Assembly: GCA_036186865.1 (NCBI GenBank)
Contig: AP025054.1
Coordinates: 17,581,455-17,645,454, forward strand
Length of the DNA stretch: 64,000 nt
DNA from: Eustoma russellianum
Lineage: Eukaryota > Streptophyta > Magnoliopsida > Gentianales > Gentianaceae
Direction: 5' to 3'
The position numbers were made by a program, and so were the translations under genes. How positions within the stretch are numbered: position 1 is the first letter of the stretch; the number at the start of each line of letters is the position of its first letter. Shown piece after piece: positions 1-11,074 of this stretch. Under the pieces are notes generated by a model, which was not told where the DNA came from, made no database searches, and saw only the letters and a program-made list of their open reading frames with translations.

Positions 1-1939
1 CAAAGATTTTTCTTCCATAGTTGCACCCCTAAACGAATTTGTGAAAAAAGATGTGCCTTTTAGGTGGGAAGCGCCATAACAACAGGCATTTGATGAGCTT
101 AAACGTAGGCTAACCACTGTACCCATACTTAGGTTACCAAATTTTGACGAGACTTTTGAGATCGAATGTGATGCAAGTGGAGTGGGTATAGGCGCAGTTT
201 TGACCCAAGGTAAGAAACCCATAGCCTACTTTAGTGAGATGTTGAAAGGTGCTGCATTGAATTACTCTACATATGATAAGGAACTTTACGCCCTCGTGAG
301 ATCCCTACAAACTTGGCAACACTATCTTCAATCTAGAGAGTTTGTGATCCACACTGACCACGAAAGCCTTGAGTATTTTAAAGGGCAAGGAAAGTTGAAC
401 AAGAGACATGCCAGATGGGTAGAGTGCATAGAACAATTCCCTTACGTGATTAAGTACAAAGAAGGAAAGGACAATATAGCTGCCGATTCCCTCTCTAGGA
501 GATACACATTAGTGACTACATTATCCTCACGTTTCTTAGGATTCGAATCACTTAAGGACTTATACCCAAATGACCATGATTTCAGCACCATGTTTGAGGC
601 ATGTAAAGAGGCACCGTTTGGAAAATTCTACATACATGAGGGATACCTTTTCAAAGAACATAAGTTGTGTTCCCCAATCATCCCTACGAGAAGCATTGAC
701 TAGAGAAGCCCATGGGGGAGGGTTAATGGGTCATTTCGGTGTGTTCAAAACCCTTGAAACCCTTAAGGAACATTTCTATTGGCCACACATGTGCGTAGAT
801 GTTGAGAGGTTACGTGGTAGTTGCATCACTTGCAAACAAGCAAAATCCAAGTCCCAACCATATGGCCTATACACGCCCTTACCCGTCCCTGATTCCCCTT
901 GGATTGACATTTCCATGGACTTTGTTTTAGGACTTCCTAGGTCTTGAGGGGGACGCGATAGCATTTATGTTGTGGTAGATAGATTTTCAAAGATGGCACA
1001 TTTTATTGCATGTAGGAAAGTTGATGATGCCACACATGTTGTTGACTTGTTCTTTAAAGAAATTGTGAGATTGCATGGCATGCCACGTACCGTTGTAAGT
1101 GATAGAGATATGAAATTTCTTAGTCATTTTTGGCGTGTTTTGTGGGCTAAACTCGGTACTCAATTGTTGTTTTCTACCACTGCTCACCCACAAACTGATG
1201 GACAAACTTAAGTAGTTAATCGTACTCTTTCTCAACTTTTGCGTGCCATTTTGTAAAAACAACTTAAACATTGGGAAGATTGTTTACCATATATCGAATT
1301 TGCATACAATAGGAGTGTCCATCATGGTACATTGCATAGCCCATTTTAAATCGTGTATGGGTTTAACCCCTTGTCTCCCCTTGATTTGATCTCTCTTCCC
1401 GTGCATGAACGTTCAAGTCTTGATGGTAAACAAAAAGCGGAAAAGATAAAGAAACTGCATGAACACGTTAAAACATAACTTGAAAAGAAAAACAAAGCTT
1501 ATGAAAGACGAGCTAACAAACATCGAAAACGAGTTGTGTTTAAACCTGGTGATTTAGTGTGGTTACATTTACGCATAGAACGATTTCCCAATGAGCGAAA
1601 GTCAAAACTGTTACCTAGAGTAGATGGACCTTTAAAGTTTTGAAACGCGTAGGTGACAATGCATACATCCTTGATCTTCCTGAAAGGTATGGTTCTATTT
1701 CGCCTACTTTTAATGTTGCTGACCTCACCCCTTTCACTAATGACCTTTTTGATTCGAGGACGAATCCTCTTGAGAAGGGGGGGATTGATGAGGATCAAGG
1801 ATCCCATCAAGAGGTCAAGGGCCCTATGACAAGAAGGAGGGCAAGAGAACTTTTTCATCAAGTTGCAACCTTCTTGTATAAGCATGTTCAAGATGAACCT
1901 AAGGTTCCATGGGTTCGTTTCATTCAACCCACCCTTTGA
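1..1939 (+). pseudogene. Element A: decayed pol (RT end, RNase H, integrase, tail)
   Basis: This is the 3' part of a family 1 Gag-Pol; the rest lies left of the window. In order one reads the RT/RNase H linker (KDFSSIVAPLNE), RNase H (ECDASGVGIGAVLTQ, TDHESLEYF), the integrase HHCC region from about 705, the DISMDF core at about 905-920, and the integrase C-terminus (WLHLR.ERFP, FNVADLTPF). The tail, GPMTRRRARELFHQ, is read from within the 3' LTR. The frame is broken by a stop at 76-78, a 2-nt loss near 670, and stops near 945, 1209, 1254, 1346 and 1475; several of these replace CAA or GAA codons of the relatives. It is dead, and by lesion density one of the older layers. Confidence 0.92.
1751..1785 (+). 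promoter_or_regulatory. Element A pre-LTR palindrome and polypurine tract
   Basis: GATTCG-AGGA-CGAATC (1751-1766) is followed by a purine stretch with seven G and by ATT, 19 nt before the LTR start at 1786. The purine run is the expected plus-strand primer. The seven-G run keeps the pol frame open into the LTR tail here. Confidence 0.8.
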
Positions 1940-2707
1940 GCATTTATGAGTGTGCGTGTGTGTGCATTCTTTACTTTGAATTTTTCTTGTTTTCTTATGA
2001 TCAATGTTTTATGTGTTTGCTTTGTAGGTAAATTAAGTACATGGAAGATTCAAACGAAATGGAGGCCCAAAAAGAACATGATAGGCGTGTGTTGCAAAAG
2101 AATGAGACAAAAGGAATATTGTCTTGAAAAGAATGTTTGTCTCCACAAAGACAAATTCAAATGTGTCTAAGATGGAATTCCTTTTTCAAAATTGAACTCA
2201 AAATCATATCCAAGCAACAAAGAGGCCCGGCCACTTAAGGTGCAAAGATGGGTGATCAAATTGAATTTAAATTCAAAGTTAAACTTGAATTTAAATTCAA
2301 CCATGATTTGAATTCAAGTTTCAACCAATTTGAGGCTTACATTTGAAGAATAATTCAGCCATTATCTTCAACCAACTTACACGCCATCTTGGAGGAAAAG
2401 GAGGATAAATGCCAATTCAAATTGAATCCAAGTTTGAATTCAAATTCAAACTCAATTTTGAATTCAAACTTCAACCATCTTTTGAATTCAACCCCAGCCA
2501 TATTATCATCATCAAATCAGATTTCAAGACACCTCTTAGACATCTTGAACACGGTTGGAAGGAGTGAGAAAGGATAGTCAACAACCAAATTCAAAGTGCA
2601 TATAAATTCAAACTTAACTTGAATTCAAACTTCACCAAAGTTTTGAATTCAAGTTCAAGCACCTCCTACTCATCAAATCAGCTCCTCCAAGATATCATTT
2701 GGTCCTC
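1786..2707 (+). repeat. Element A 3' LTR, left part (family 1)
   Basis: The LTR starts TGATGAGGATCAAGG directly after the polypurine tract. Its first ~150 bp encode the pol tail ending PTL-stop at 1939. A T-rich tract ending AG|GT lies at 2026-2029, and a 7-bp hairpin TTTGTCT/AGACAAA at 2136-2155. From 2240 the sequence is dominated by TTGAATTCAA-type palindromes. Element B interrupts it after 2707; it resumes at 34161. Confidence 0.88.
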
Positions 2708-4134
2708 TGATGAGCTCCAGCCAAGCCAAGAAGAACCAACCGCCGCGGGAGGTATGCCAATGCAAGACAAAGGCCCTATAACAAGAAGCATGGCCAATAA
2801 ATTGATGCATGAAGTTGAAACCTTCCTTTACAAGCATGTTGAGGATGAACCAAGTCAAGATAGCCTACATTGGATCCATTTGCTACAAGCTTTAACTTAG
2901 TTTTTGAATCATGTTGTAATATGTTAGTTAGTCTTGTGTGTATTGTTCATATTGTTGAGTGCTTAGCTTCCTTTCCTTTATAAATTGTTGTAAACTAACC
3001 AAGACATGTCCTAGTATGTTGCATATGTTGTTTGGTGTGTGTTTGAGTTTTTTTTAGGTCAAGGAAGAATGATTGAACAAAGGCCAAACGTTCAAACACC
3101 AAGTTGAGTTGAAAGGCAAGCTGGCAGGATGATACCTTCTTAGTTTTTCAGCCATAACTCATCAACCACAACTTCAATTGACGTGATTCCAGTTGCAGGT
3201 GAAATCTAACAGAATAAGCTACAATTCTGATGTTCATCACTTTCCCAAAAAAGGTCTGCATCAAGCTACACAATCGTTGCAACAAGCTGGCTGCTTAGTC
3301 ACTGCTTCCAAAGGTCCACATCTGCAAGCAGGTCAACTTCAAATGGGTCACACATCCCAGGTCCAAACGACGTCATTCTTGTGTCTAAACACATCTACAG
3401 AGAAGGATCTACAATTCTTATTTGAAGTAGAAGAGCTAAATCGGTTTGGAAGGTTATGTTATAATTCAAAACTGAAAACTGCTCAAAAACTGGACAGATT
3501 TCAGTTTCTTGACTTTTCAAGAAGCCTTTTCAACAAATCAGCTGCAAGGGCCCACTCCAACTCATCCAGGACATCCTATATAATATTCCAAAGCAAGGAG
3601 AAGCTGGTCCAATCAAAATTCAAAGGCAAAATCAAGTTGCAACCAAAAGGGAGTTTCAGCCGAAAACAATTGCTGAAGTCGCCAAAAGTTTTCCAAGTTG
3701 CACTTTGTTTAACTTTCTTTCTTTGCTCCTATTGGACCCCTAATGTTTTGTGTCTTTCTTAGAAGTCTTGTTTAGCTTATTTAAAGTAGCTAAAAACGTT
3801 TGTAAATGGCAGAATTCCAATATACAACAAAACAGCAACTTTGCACCAAAAACTGTTTTCAGTTTTTCCATTTGAATCATTTGAATTCCCTTCAAGTTTT
3901 TGAATCATAAATTGATTGTATTGCTTCTATATCTTGGGATGGATATTGTTTGGAATGGTTTAGGCTTGTCCAAATAAGTTGAGATCATTTGCTGAAGCTG
4001 ATTCATCTTCTCGGCTGAATTCTGGAGGATTGAGTTGCTTGGTGTTCTTTGAATATTCTGCATCTTCTTCCATGGTTCCAGCTGAGTTTATTGAGTTGAA
4101 GAAAGGTCCTAAATAGCTGAGTCATTGTGCATCA
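2708..4134 (+). repeat. Element B 5' LTR (family 2)
   Basis: This 1427-bp LTR runs from TGATGAGCTCCAGCC to GTGCATCA. Its start carries the coding remnant GPITRSMANKLMHEVETFLYKHVEDEP seen as the pol tail at the 3' end. T8-AGGT at 3048-3059 is a splice-acceptor-like tract, and TATATAAT near 3579 is a TATA candidate. Compared with the 3' LTR it keeps about 85 bp (near 3335-3440) that the 3' copy has lost. Confidence 0.92.
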
Positions 4135-4136
4135 AG

Positions 4137-4148
4137 TGGTATCAGATC
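4137..4148 (+). other. Element B primer binding site
   Basis: TGGTATCAGATC begins two bases after the LTR end and is complementary to the 3' end of plant initiator tRNA-Met, with one difference (GATC for GAGC) from the other copies here. Confidence 0.9.
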
Positions 4149-5842
4149 TATAAGGTGTTCCTCAACTCAAATATCGTGTGTTTCTATTTACTGTTTTTGG
4201 TTTTAGTTGTCCATTTGCAATCTGCTTGTGTTGTGTTGTTGCTGCACGTTTGTTTTGATATTCCAGCACCTAAACTTGGTTCAAACATACCTTTAAGGTG
4301 TTAGAAATATTGTGTTAATGTTAGTTTGAACATTTGTTAATTGCATACAAATCAGAAAACAAAAAAACAGTAGCTAGTTCAAGTGTCATATTTTAGTTTT
4401 CAATTCTGTTTGTTTTTGTATGTTTCACGTTTTTCCTTGTACTTCCAGCACCTAAATTTCGTCCAAAACAGTAGCTTAAGATGTTAGATTAAGATGTGTA
4501 ACACTTATTTAGATGTTTGTTAAGTCATTAAATCCAGAAAACCCAAAAACACCTAGTTTTCCATCCATTCTGTTTTTCCAGCTTTTGTGTAGTAGTTTGA
4601 GTCTTGTTCTCTTGCGATTTTCTCCTAACAACCTGGGCATGAAACTTGATAAATCACCTACTAAACCTTTGATCATGATGTGATAAATTTGGTTTGGTGA
4701 TTTGGTATTGTTTGGCCTAAGCAAAAGCAAGAAATCTGCCCAAGTGTCCTGTTTGGCCCGCCAGCGAGCAATCTGAATTAGGAGCTGTTTTCATTGAGTT
4801 TTTCTTATCAAACTTTGCTCAAACTTTGCATGAACATCGATAACATACTAAAATATAATGTGTTAGAGTTTGTTTGATGTTGGATGTGGTTTGGCATAAG
4901 AAACAAGCAAGTGAAAAACAACCGGGTAGAACCTGTTTTCAACCGTGTGCTATTAAGACTTGTCATAGTTTAAAAACTTGTTTTAGTTAATGTTTTGCTT
5001 GAGGTTTCAGGTCATAAACGTGTTTAGGCAAGTGTTTAAATATTATGTTGTAGTTTGTTTAGTTTTATTAGTTAATTAAAACTAGAAAATCGAAGAAGTG
5101 TATGCGTGTATCTTTGTTGCAAGCCGTGTCCTAGTTAACTTAGTTCTTTTTTTTTCCTTGATTGAAATCATCACCCATTAGTCTAAGATATGTTTGTATG
5201 TCTTGCATTCATGTTGTTTTAAAGTGGTAAAACCGAAAATCACAAAGGAACTTAACGTTAGTAGGCTGTTTAATCAAAGCATAGGAATAGCTAGTTACAC
5301 AAATAGTTGTTGCTTATCCTTTTTTTAAGACATATCAAACTAGTGTAGTACCTTTTGTATGATACATTTTACATTATTTTTAGGCATATGAACTAAAAAA
5401 AGACTTGCATGCGAACCGTGTCTTAGGAGTATACATTCATTGATTACAAGCATATTGGTTCATACTTAAACGTTGGCTGAATATTCACCTTTACTTTGTG
5501 TTGGTTTAAATTGATTAAAGACTTTGTTGGACTTAGGTTCTCATTTAAAATCAGTCTTTCCATATTTTAGACCACATTGTTATATTGCCAACCCGAACGA
5601 ATCATCTTGTTGTCATTACACTTTCTGAACTTGCATTGAACTTTATACATTCTTGGTTGTTATATTTGTGAAATACTTGTCACTTCACTTGATGCGTGCA
5701 ACTCGTGCCCTCCTTCTTGTCATACGACCTTTGACCTCTTGATGGGGCCCTTGATCCTCATCATCACTAGCGTTCAGTCATGTTGTAAAGGGAACTTTTT
5801 CACAAAAGAACAACCAAAACTTGTGCAAGAAACCCAAAGCCG

Positions 5843-5881
5843 TGAGCAATGTCTCATAAAGGGTGTGAGCAGTAGTCTCAC
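5843..5881 (+). promoter_or_regulatory. Tandem leader hairpins, element B
   Basis: Two inverted repeats in a row: TGAG-CAATGT-CTCA (5843-5856) and GTGAG-CAGTAGT-CTCAC (5865-5881). The same pair stands at the matching place in C, H and F. A role in RNA packaging, dimerisation or translation is inference. Confidence 0.6.
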
Positions 5882-6207
5882 CAAACAAGCCAAAAAGCAT
5901 AAAGAAAGAAAATAGAGCTTGTTTGAGAAAGAAACTGAGAGAAAAGCCAACCTACGTCACAAAAGTAAGAGGCAAGATGCATAAGAGATTGCACAAGAGG
6001 AGAGGAATAGCCTTACATTAGAAAAGTTCCAAATGCACAAAAAGAGGAACTTAGAAACAAAGTTTGTGCAAAAGTACCATCACCCAAAGTGTTGATCTTT
6101 GTTGAAAAAGTTTCAAGAACAAACCCTTACTGAGCACTTGTGTATGTGTACTTAGCTTTCGCTTTATTACCATTGAGATTGCATAAAGACTAAAGTAAGT
6201 TAAGGGA

Positions 6208-6220
6208 CTGTTTTGTACAA
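6208..6220 (+). promoter_or_regulatory. Conserved 13-nt leader box, element B
   Basis: CTGTTTTGTACAA followed by ACCCTTAG aligns with the stem boxes of C, D, E, F and H. Only TGT/ACA pairing is left at the homologous position; a shifted GTTT/AAAC pairing is possible. Confidence 0.5.
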
Positions 6221-6376
6221 ACCCTTAGTTTTCTTGATCCGGCCTAAACGTCACTTGACTTCTATGCTTCTTTGATTCTTAGATAGTCCAAGATTGTTGT
6301 TTAATCAATTGTCAACTTAAAGTAGAAGTAAATATCTTAACTTTTTTTGGTTGGACTTCCTTACTTGATTTCAATC

Positions 6377-7820
6377 ATGGTTACTTCACAAGAAAGAGAA
6401 AATTCACCCCCTTCTACCCCCAGCATACCCCAAGGTCCTATCACACTTGAAACATTGCAACAAACTATTGCTAGCATGATTCACGCTTTTGGCCACATGA
6501 AAAGTGAAATTGAAGATCTTAAAAATAATTCTCGAGCTCCCAAGGATGAAAGTGCTAGTCAAGGTCGAAGAGAACCTCCAAGTGTACCTTTTAACGAAGG
6601 AACATATTTTGGTGGTGAATCTTGGACTGAACAACGTGGAAACATGTCTCACAGAGGACGTGGTAGGAGTCGTGGTCTAAATGGTGGTCGTAGGAACATT
6701 TCATTTGAGGATAGATTTGATAATCCCCCTGATTATAATGACTGTTATCAGGAAGAGAGGAATTATAACAACGGGTTTAAAAGAGATGAACCCCATGAAG
6801 AGGAGTTTATTACAACTAAATTGAATATACCTCCCTTCCAAGGGAAAAGTGACGCTGAAGCATACTTGCAATGGGAACTTAAGGTAGATCATATGTATTC
6901 TTGTACTAATTATTCTGAGTTGACCAAAGTTCGGTATGCTACTTTTGAGTTTCTAGATTATGCTTTACTTTGGTGGGAACATCTACAAAATGCAAGAAGA
7001 CGCGCTAGGCAACCTCCTATTGTCACATGGGCATAACTCAAGCAAGAAATGAGGAAGAGGTTCATATCACAGTCCTATGAAAGAAGTGTCTACCAAAAGC
7101 TTCAACAACTCTCTCAAGGTAACAAAACTGTTGATGAATATTATAAAGAGTTAGAACATTTGCTTACAAGGACAAACATAGAAGAAGCTGAGAGGCCACG
7201 ATGGCAAGGTTCTTAGCTGGCCTTAACAAAGAAATTGCATTCAAAGTGGAACTCACACCCTACTCAGATTTAGCTTCTATGGTTCACACTGCTGAGAAAA
7301 TGGAAAGGCAACTTAAGGTGCGTACCTCTATCCCTTCTTTTCGGCCTAATCCTTCAAACTTTTCCAAGGTACAGCCTCGGACAAGTTTCAGATCTCCACA
7401 GAGTCAAGGCCGTGGATTTCAAGGGAAGGCTCCACAAAGCTTTCCAAAACGTCCCACAACAAGCAACTCTCCAATCGTGGACAAAGGCAAAGCAAAGGTG
7501 GAAGGTACTACTTCTAACACTAGATTCCGTGATATTCAATGTTTTAAATGCTTAGGTAAAGGACATTTTGCAAATCAATGCCCCAACCCTAAACGCATCA
7601 TGTTCATTGAGGAGTCTAATGAGTATTATTCTGAGGACGAATTGCAGGAGAATGAAGAAGTTGAGAAAACTTGTGAGGAAGAGGAAGAAACAGTTGATGA
7701 GAGTAATGAATGTGAAAATAAAGAGTTCTTAGTTGTAAGACGTGCTTTAAATGTTCAAGTCAAAATGGAAGAACAAGATTTGCAAAGAGAAAACATTTTT
7801 CACATTCATTGCATGGTTAG
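6377..7820 (+). pseudogene. Element B gag (broken), 5' part
   Basis: The gag frame starts at the ATG of MVTSQERENSPPSTP. It has the capsid-like core (FQGKSDAEAYLQWE, YSCTNYSELTKVRYATFEF), a basic region, and a zinc knuckle CFKCLGKGHFANQC near 7541-7582 that would bind RNA. A stop at 7034-7036 replaces a glutamate codon of the relatives, and a 1-nt deletion near 7190 shifts the frame. The reading continues to HIHCMV, where element C interrupts it. The product would be the nucleocapsid shell of a virus-like particle. This copy cannot make it. Confidence 0.9.
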
Positions 7821-9268
7821 TGATGAGCCCACAATGGGGTCAACGCAACATATTTTCATGTATCATTTATTGTCATATGTTAGTTATGTAAGACATGACA
7901 TTTCACTGTTCACTCCGCACACACTAGTGCTAGTTCTTATGTCTTATTGCTTAACTAACCCTTAGGACATGTCATATATGTTGTGCATATTGTGTTTGTT
8001 GCTTGGTGTCTTTGAAGATAGGTCAAAGAGAGCTTTGCATTGAAGAAGCATGAACACCTATCAATCCATGTTTCATCTGATCGGATGATATCATTGTTCA
8101 AACAAAGCTTGAAGATGCAACTAAAACCTGAATTTTTGTTCAAGCAAGGAGGTGATAAGCAAGTAGCTTACAAGCAAAGAGGTGACAAGCATCCATGTCA
8201 AAATCAAAATTGTTCCTCACGTTAAAATGGTTGAAACAAAGAAGAAACAAGCTGCTCACATCATTAGCCAATAGGAAAGAGTCTTGCAAATGTCCAAACC
8301 AATCACAATCAAGCTAGAACAAGAATGCAAGCTGCTCAACAATTGCTCCAATCAAATTCCTTGAAGAAAAACGTTGGTTTAAGGCCTAGATGTTTTGAAA
8401 ATTCAAAGATCAACTTGCAACCAATCAAAAGGGAGTTCAACCAAGCTGCTCACTACAACATCCAATCAGAATTTTTGGCTGAATTCAAGCAAGGAAAGGA
8501 ACGGTTGTCTAAGGGAAATTGGTTGAAAATTCAAACCACAACTCACAACCAATCAAGGCCAAGATCAAAGCAAGCTGCTCATTGCAATATCCAATCACAA
8601 TTTTGGCTGGACACAAAGATGGAAGAAACGTTGGCTAAGGAATATTTTGTTGAAAATTCAAACACCAACTTGCATCCAATCAAAGGCCATGCCAAGGAAA
8701 GCTGCTCCATGTCTCAACCAATCAAATTGAACAAGGAAAAGGCTGGAAAAACAGGTTGGGAAACACGGCAAAGCAACCAGCCTTTTGGGGCCAAAAGTTG
8801 CTCAAACAAATTTTCAAAGCAAGCATGTCATTTAGTCTTGTACTTTGTACATTAAAACTTGTACTCTTTATCATTTTCATTTGTTATAAATAGCATAGGA
8901 AGCTGAATGTACATAACAACAATACAACCATTATCAAACATATTTCAATCAAATTTCCTTCAAGGAGTTCACAACTATTTCTTAGTTGAAGTTTGAAACC
9001 ACTAACGGTTTTCTTTCAAGTTCCTAGCCTAGAACTTGTTAGTATTTGCTTCATCATTTGGTTTACAGCATCTTAGGGTCTCATTGAGGTTTTAGATGTG
9101 TTGGAGTGCCAAAGAGGGAGAGGTGTTGGCATAAATTGAGCCAAGAACAATGGTTAAAGTTCAAGGGGTATCTTGGAGATGTTCTTTGACATAGCTTGTG
9201 TTCAAATCAGTTTGGAATAGGAGACAAAGTCCTTGGCAACGATTTTCTAGCCTTCGTTTGGCTCATCA
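7821..9268 (+). repeat. Element C 5' LTR (family 3)
   Basis: A 1448-bp LTR with TATAAATA at 8885-8892 as core promoter candidate. From about 8397 it holds a degenerate tandem repeat with ~128-bp period (GAAAATTCAAA at 8397, 8525, 8652). It keeps 19 bp around the AG|GT at 8020-8023 that the 3' LTR lacks. A 176-codon open frame (8325-8855) lies in the repeat and is probably fortuitous. Confidence 0.92.
8885..8892 (+). promoter_or_regulatory. TATA box, element C 5' LTR
   Basis: TATAAATA within the LTR, repeated at 13567-13574 in the 3' LTR. Transcription would start a few tens of bases downstream, at the U3/R boundary. Confidence 0.6.
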
Positions 9269-9270
9269 AT

Positions 9271-9283
9271 TGGTATCAGAGCG
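9271..9283 (+). other. Element C primer binding site
   Basis: TGGTATCAGAGCG, complementary to the initiator tRNA-Met 3' end, two bases after the LTR. Confidence 0.92.
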
Positions 9284-10503
9284 TTCGTTAGTCTTCTATT
9301 CATGTTTACATTGTTTAAACTTGCATATATATGATGCTGCCCAAATCGTGTAGTGAACAGTTTTTTTTATGTCCGCTTAGAGCCTGTTAGTTTAGGTAGT
9401 TAGTTTATGTTTTGAAGTGTTTATTAGATAGTTTACAACAGTTTGGTAACTTAGTCTTTAGTAGCAAAAACCGAAACACCACAAAAAGAACATAGACTAG
9501 ACTTAAGTGTGATAGAATCTGTTTATGTAGTTTAGATTAAAAACCGTGTGTAACTTATTGTTCTTGTTCAATCTAGCTTAGATAATTTTCATTAGGTCCT
9601 AATCTAGAAGTTTAAATGGTAGTTTAGTGATTCCTTAAAACAGAAAACTTGAACACAAAAGTAGATTAATTGATAGTTTAGTTTGTAATCAAGTTGTTAA
9701 AATTCTGATTCTAGTAGTGTGCAAACTGTTTAGGCGTTGTGGTGGCTGCCTTATTTAGCTTGGTTAGACTAGTTTACAACATAGTTAAAAGGTTTAGTTG
9801 ATTGTTTTAGTTTAGCACAAGCAAAATCCGAAAACTAAGAACAAAAAAAGGTAGTTTTAGTTAGCTATGTATGCTGCCTAGTCTCTAGTTGATACACGTT
9901 TGTTGTGTTGAATACATAAACACATGCATCTAGTATCATCTACCTTAGAAACTGATTGCATCATACAAACGAAAACCAAAACAAAAACTTAAAAAAAAAA
10001 CCGAAATAATTTAGTTTAAACTTGATTAAATCTTTGAATGCTATTTGTTTAAACTTGTTGAAATTGATTTCACCACCCCCGTTACACCTTAAGTCATTGT
10101 TTGGTACAAACTTGATTGAATCTTTTATTTGAAACATTATTGACTTGAGATTTGTTAAAAGTGAAGTAAATTTGTAAGAAACAAGATTTGATTTCAAATT
10201 TTAACGTTGGCTTTATGTTATCTTTACTTGGGATTGATTCAATTGTTTAAAGACTTTATTGGACTTAAGTTCTTAGTTAGGATCACTTTGTCTATATTTA
10301 TCCCTTCACTGTTAAATTGCCGACCCTGTTATCATCTTGTTGTCTTTACACTTCTTCAACTTGCATTGAACTTTCATCTATATTTGGTTGTTAAATTTGT
10401 GAAACAGTTTTCATATCATTAGTGTTCTTTTGTGTTGTTCAAAGAACGTTTCACAAAAGCCACACCAAAACTTGTGCAAGTAAAACCAAAGAAAAAGAAG
10501 CCG

Positions 10504-10543
10504 TGAGCAATGTCTCATAAAGGCAAGTGAGCAGTAGACTCAC
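10504..10543 (+). promoter_or_regulatory. Tandem leader hairpins, element C
   Basis: TGAG-CAATGT-CTCA (10504-10517) and GTGAG-CAGTAGA-CTCAC (10527-10543). Against B the only change inside the second hairpin is in the loop (T to A); both stems are kept. Confidence 0.6.
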
Positions 10544-10853
10544 AAAACAGACAAAGCCAATCCAAAGGAAAATAATTAGGCTTGTTTGTGAAAGAAACTG
10601 AGAGAAAAGTCATTTTTAACGTCAAAAAGCAAGAGACAAGACGTATGAGTGATTTGCATAAGAAGTGAGATATAGCCATCCAAAGTTCACAAAAGGTGAA
10701 TTGTGCAAAACCAAAAGCAAATACCTACACCAAAAGTGTTGACTGTTGTAAAAGGTTCCTCGAACAAACCTTTGTTGAACACTTGTGTGTATGTACTGTC
10801 TTTCACTTTATTTACAATTGAATGTGCATTAAAGTTTAAAGTAAGTTAAAGGA

Positions 10854-10866
10854 TTGTTCTGTACAA
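10854..10866 (+). promoter_or_regulatory. Conserved 13-nt leader stem, element C
   Basis: TTGT-TCTGT-ACAA followed by ACCCTTAG, about 210 bp before the start codon. It is the equivalent of the stems in D, E, F and H. Confidence 0.55.
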
Positions 10867-11074
10867 ACCCTTAGCTTTCTTTGATTCAGCCAAAAACATC
10901 ACTTGACTTCTATTTTTCTTTGAATCTTAGATAGTCCAAGATTGTTGTTTATTCAATTGTCAATTTGAAGTAGAAATTTACGTTTTGCTAAAGTTATAGT
11001 TTGATCTTACTTGCTTGTATTCTGACTTATTTATCTCATTGTTTTACCATCTTGGTTGATTGTTTTGATTAAAC

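Larger units (their letters stand above)
4149..6376 (+). other. Element B untranslated leader
   Basis: About 2.2 kb between primer site and gag with no convincing coding frame. It is AT-rich, with repeated short motifs (AAACAGAAAAC, CCGTGT). Near its 3' end are a tandem hairpin pair (5843-5881), the 13-nt stem box (6208-6220) and a conserved TTCTTTGATTCTTAG (about 6269-6283), all shared with other families. Confidence 0.8.
9284..11074 (+). other. Element C leader
   Basis: About 1.8 kb without a supported gene. It is closely related to the leaders of H and F although the LTRs differ. It ends with the tandem hairpins, the 13-nt stem box and the TTCTTTGAATCTTAG box. Confidence 0.8.

Noticed and set aside
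8325..8855. 176-codon frame, again at 13007-13537
   Set aside because: Lies in LTR tandem repeats and has no recognisable domain; kept only as a finding about the repeat.
9271..9283. tRNA-like sequence after the LTRs
   Set aside because: Only the primer-binding complement of the initiator tRNA-Met 3' end is present, with no cloverleaf.
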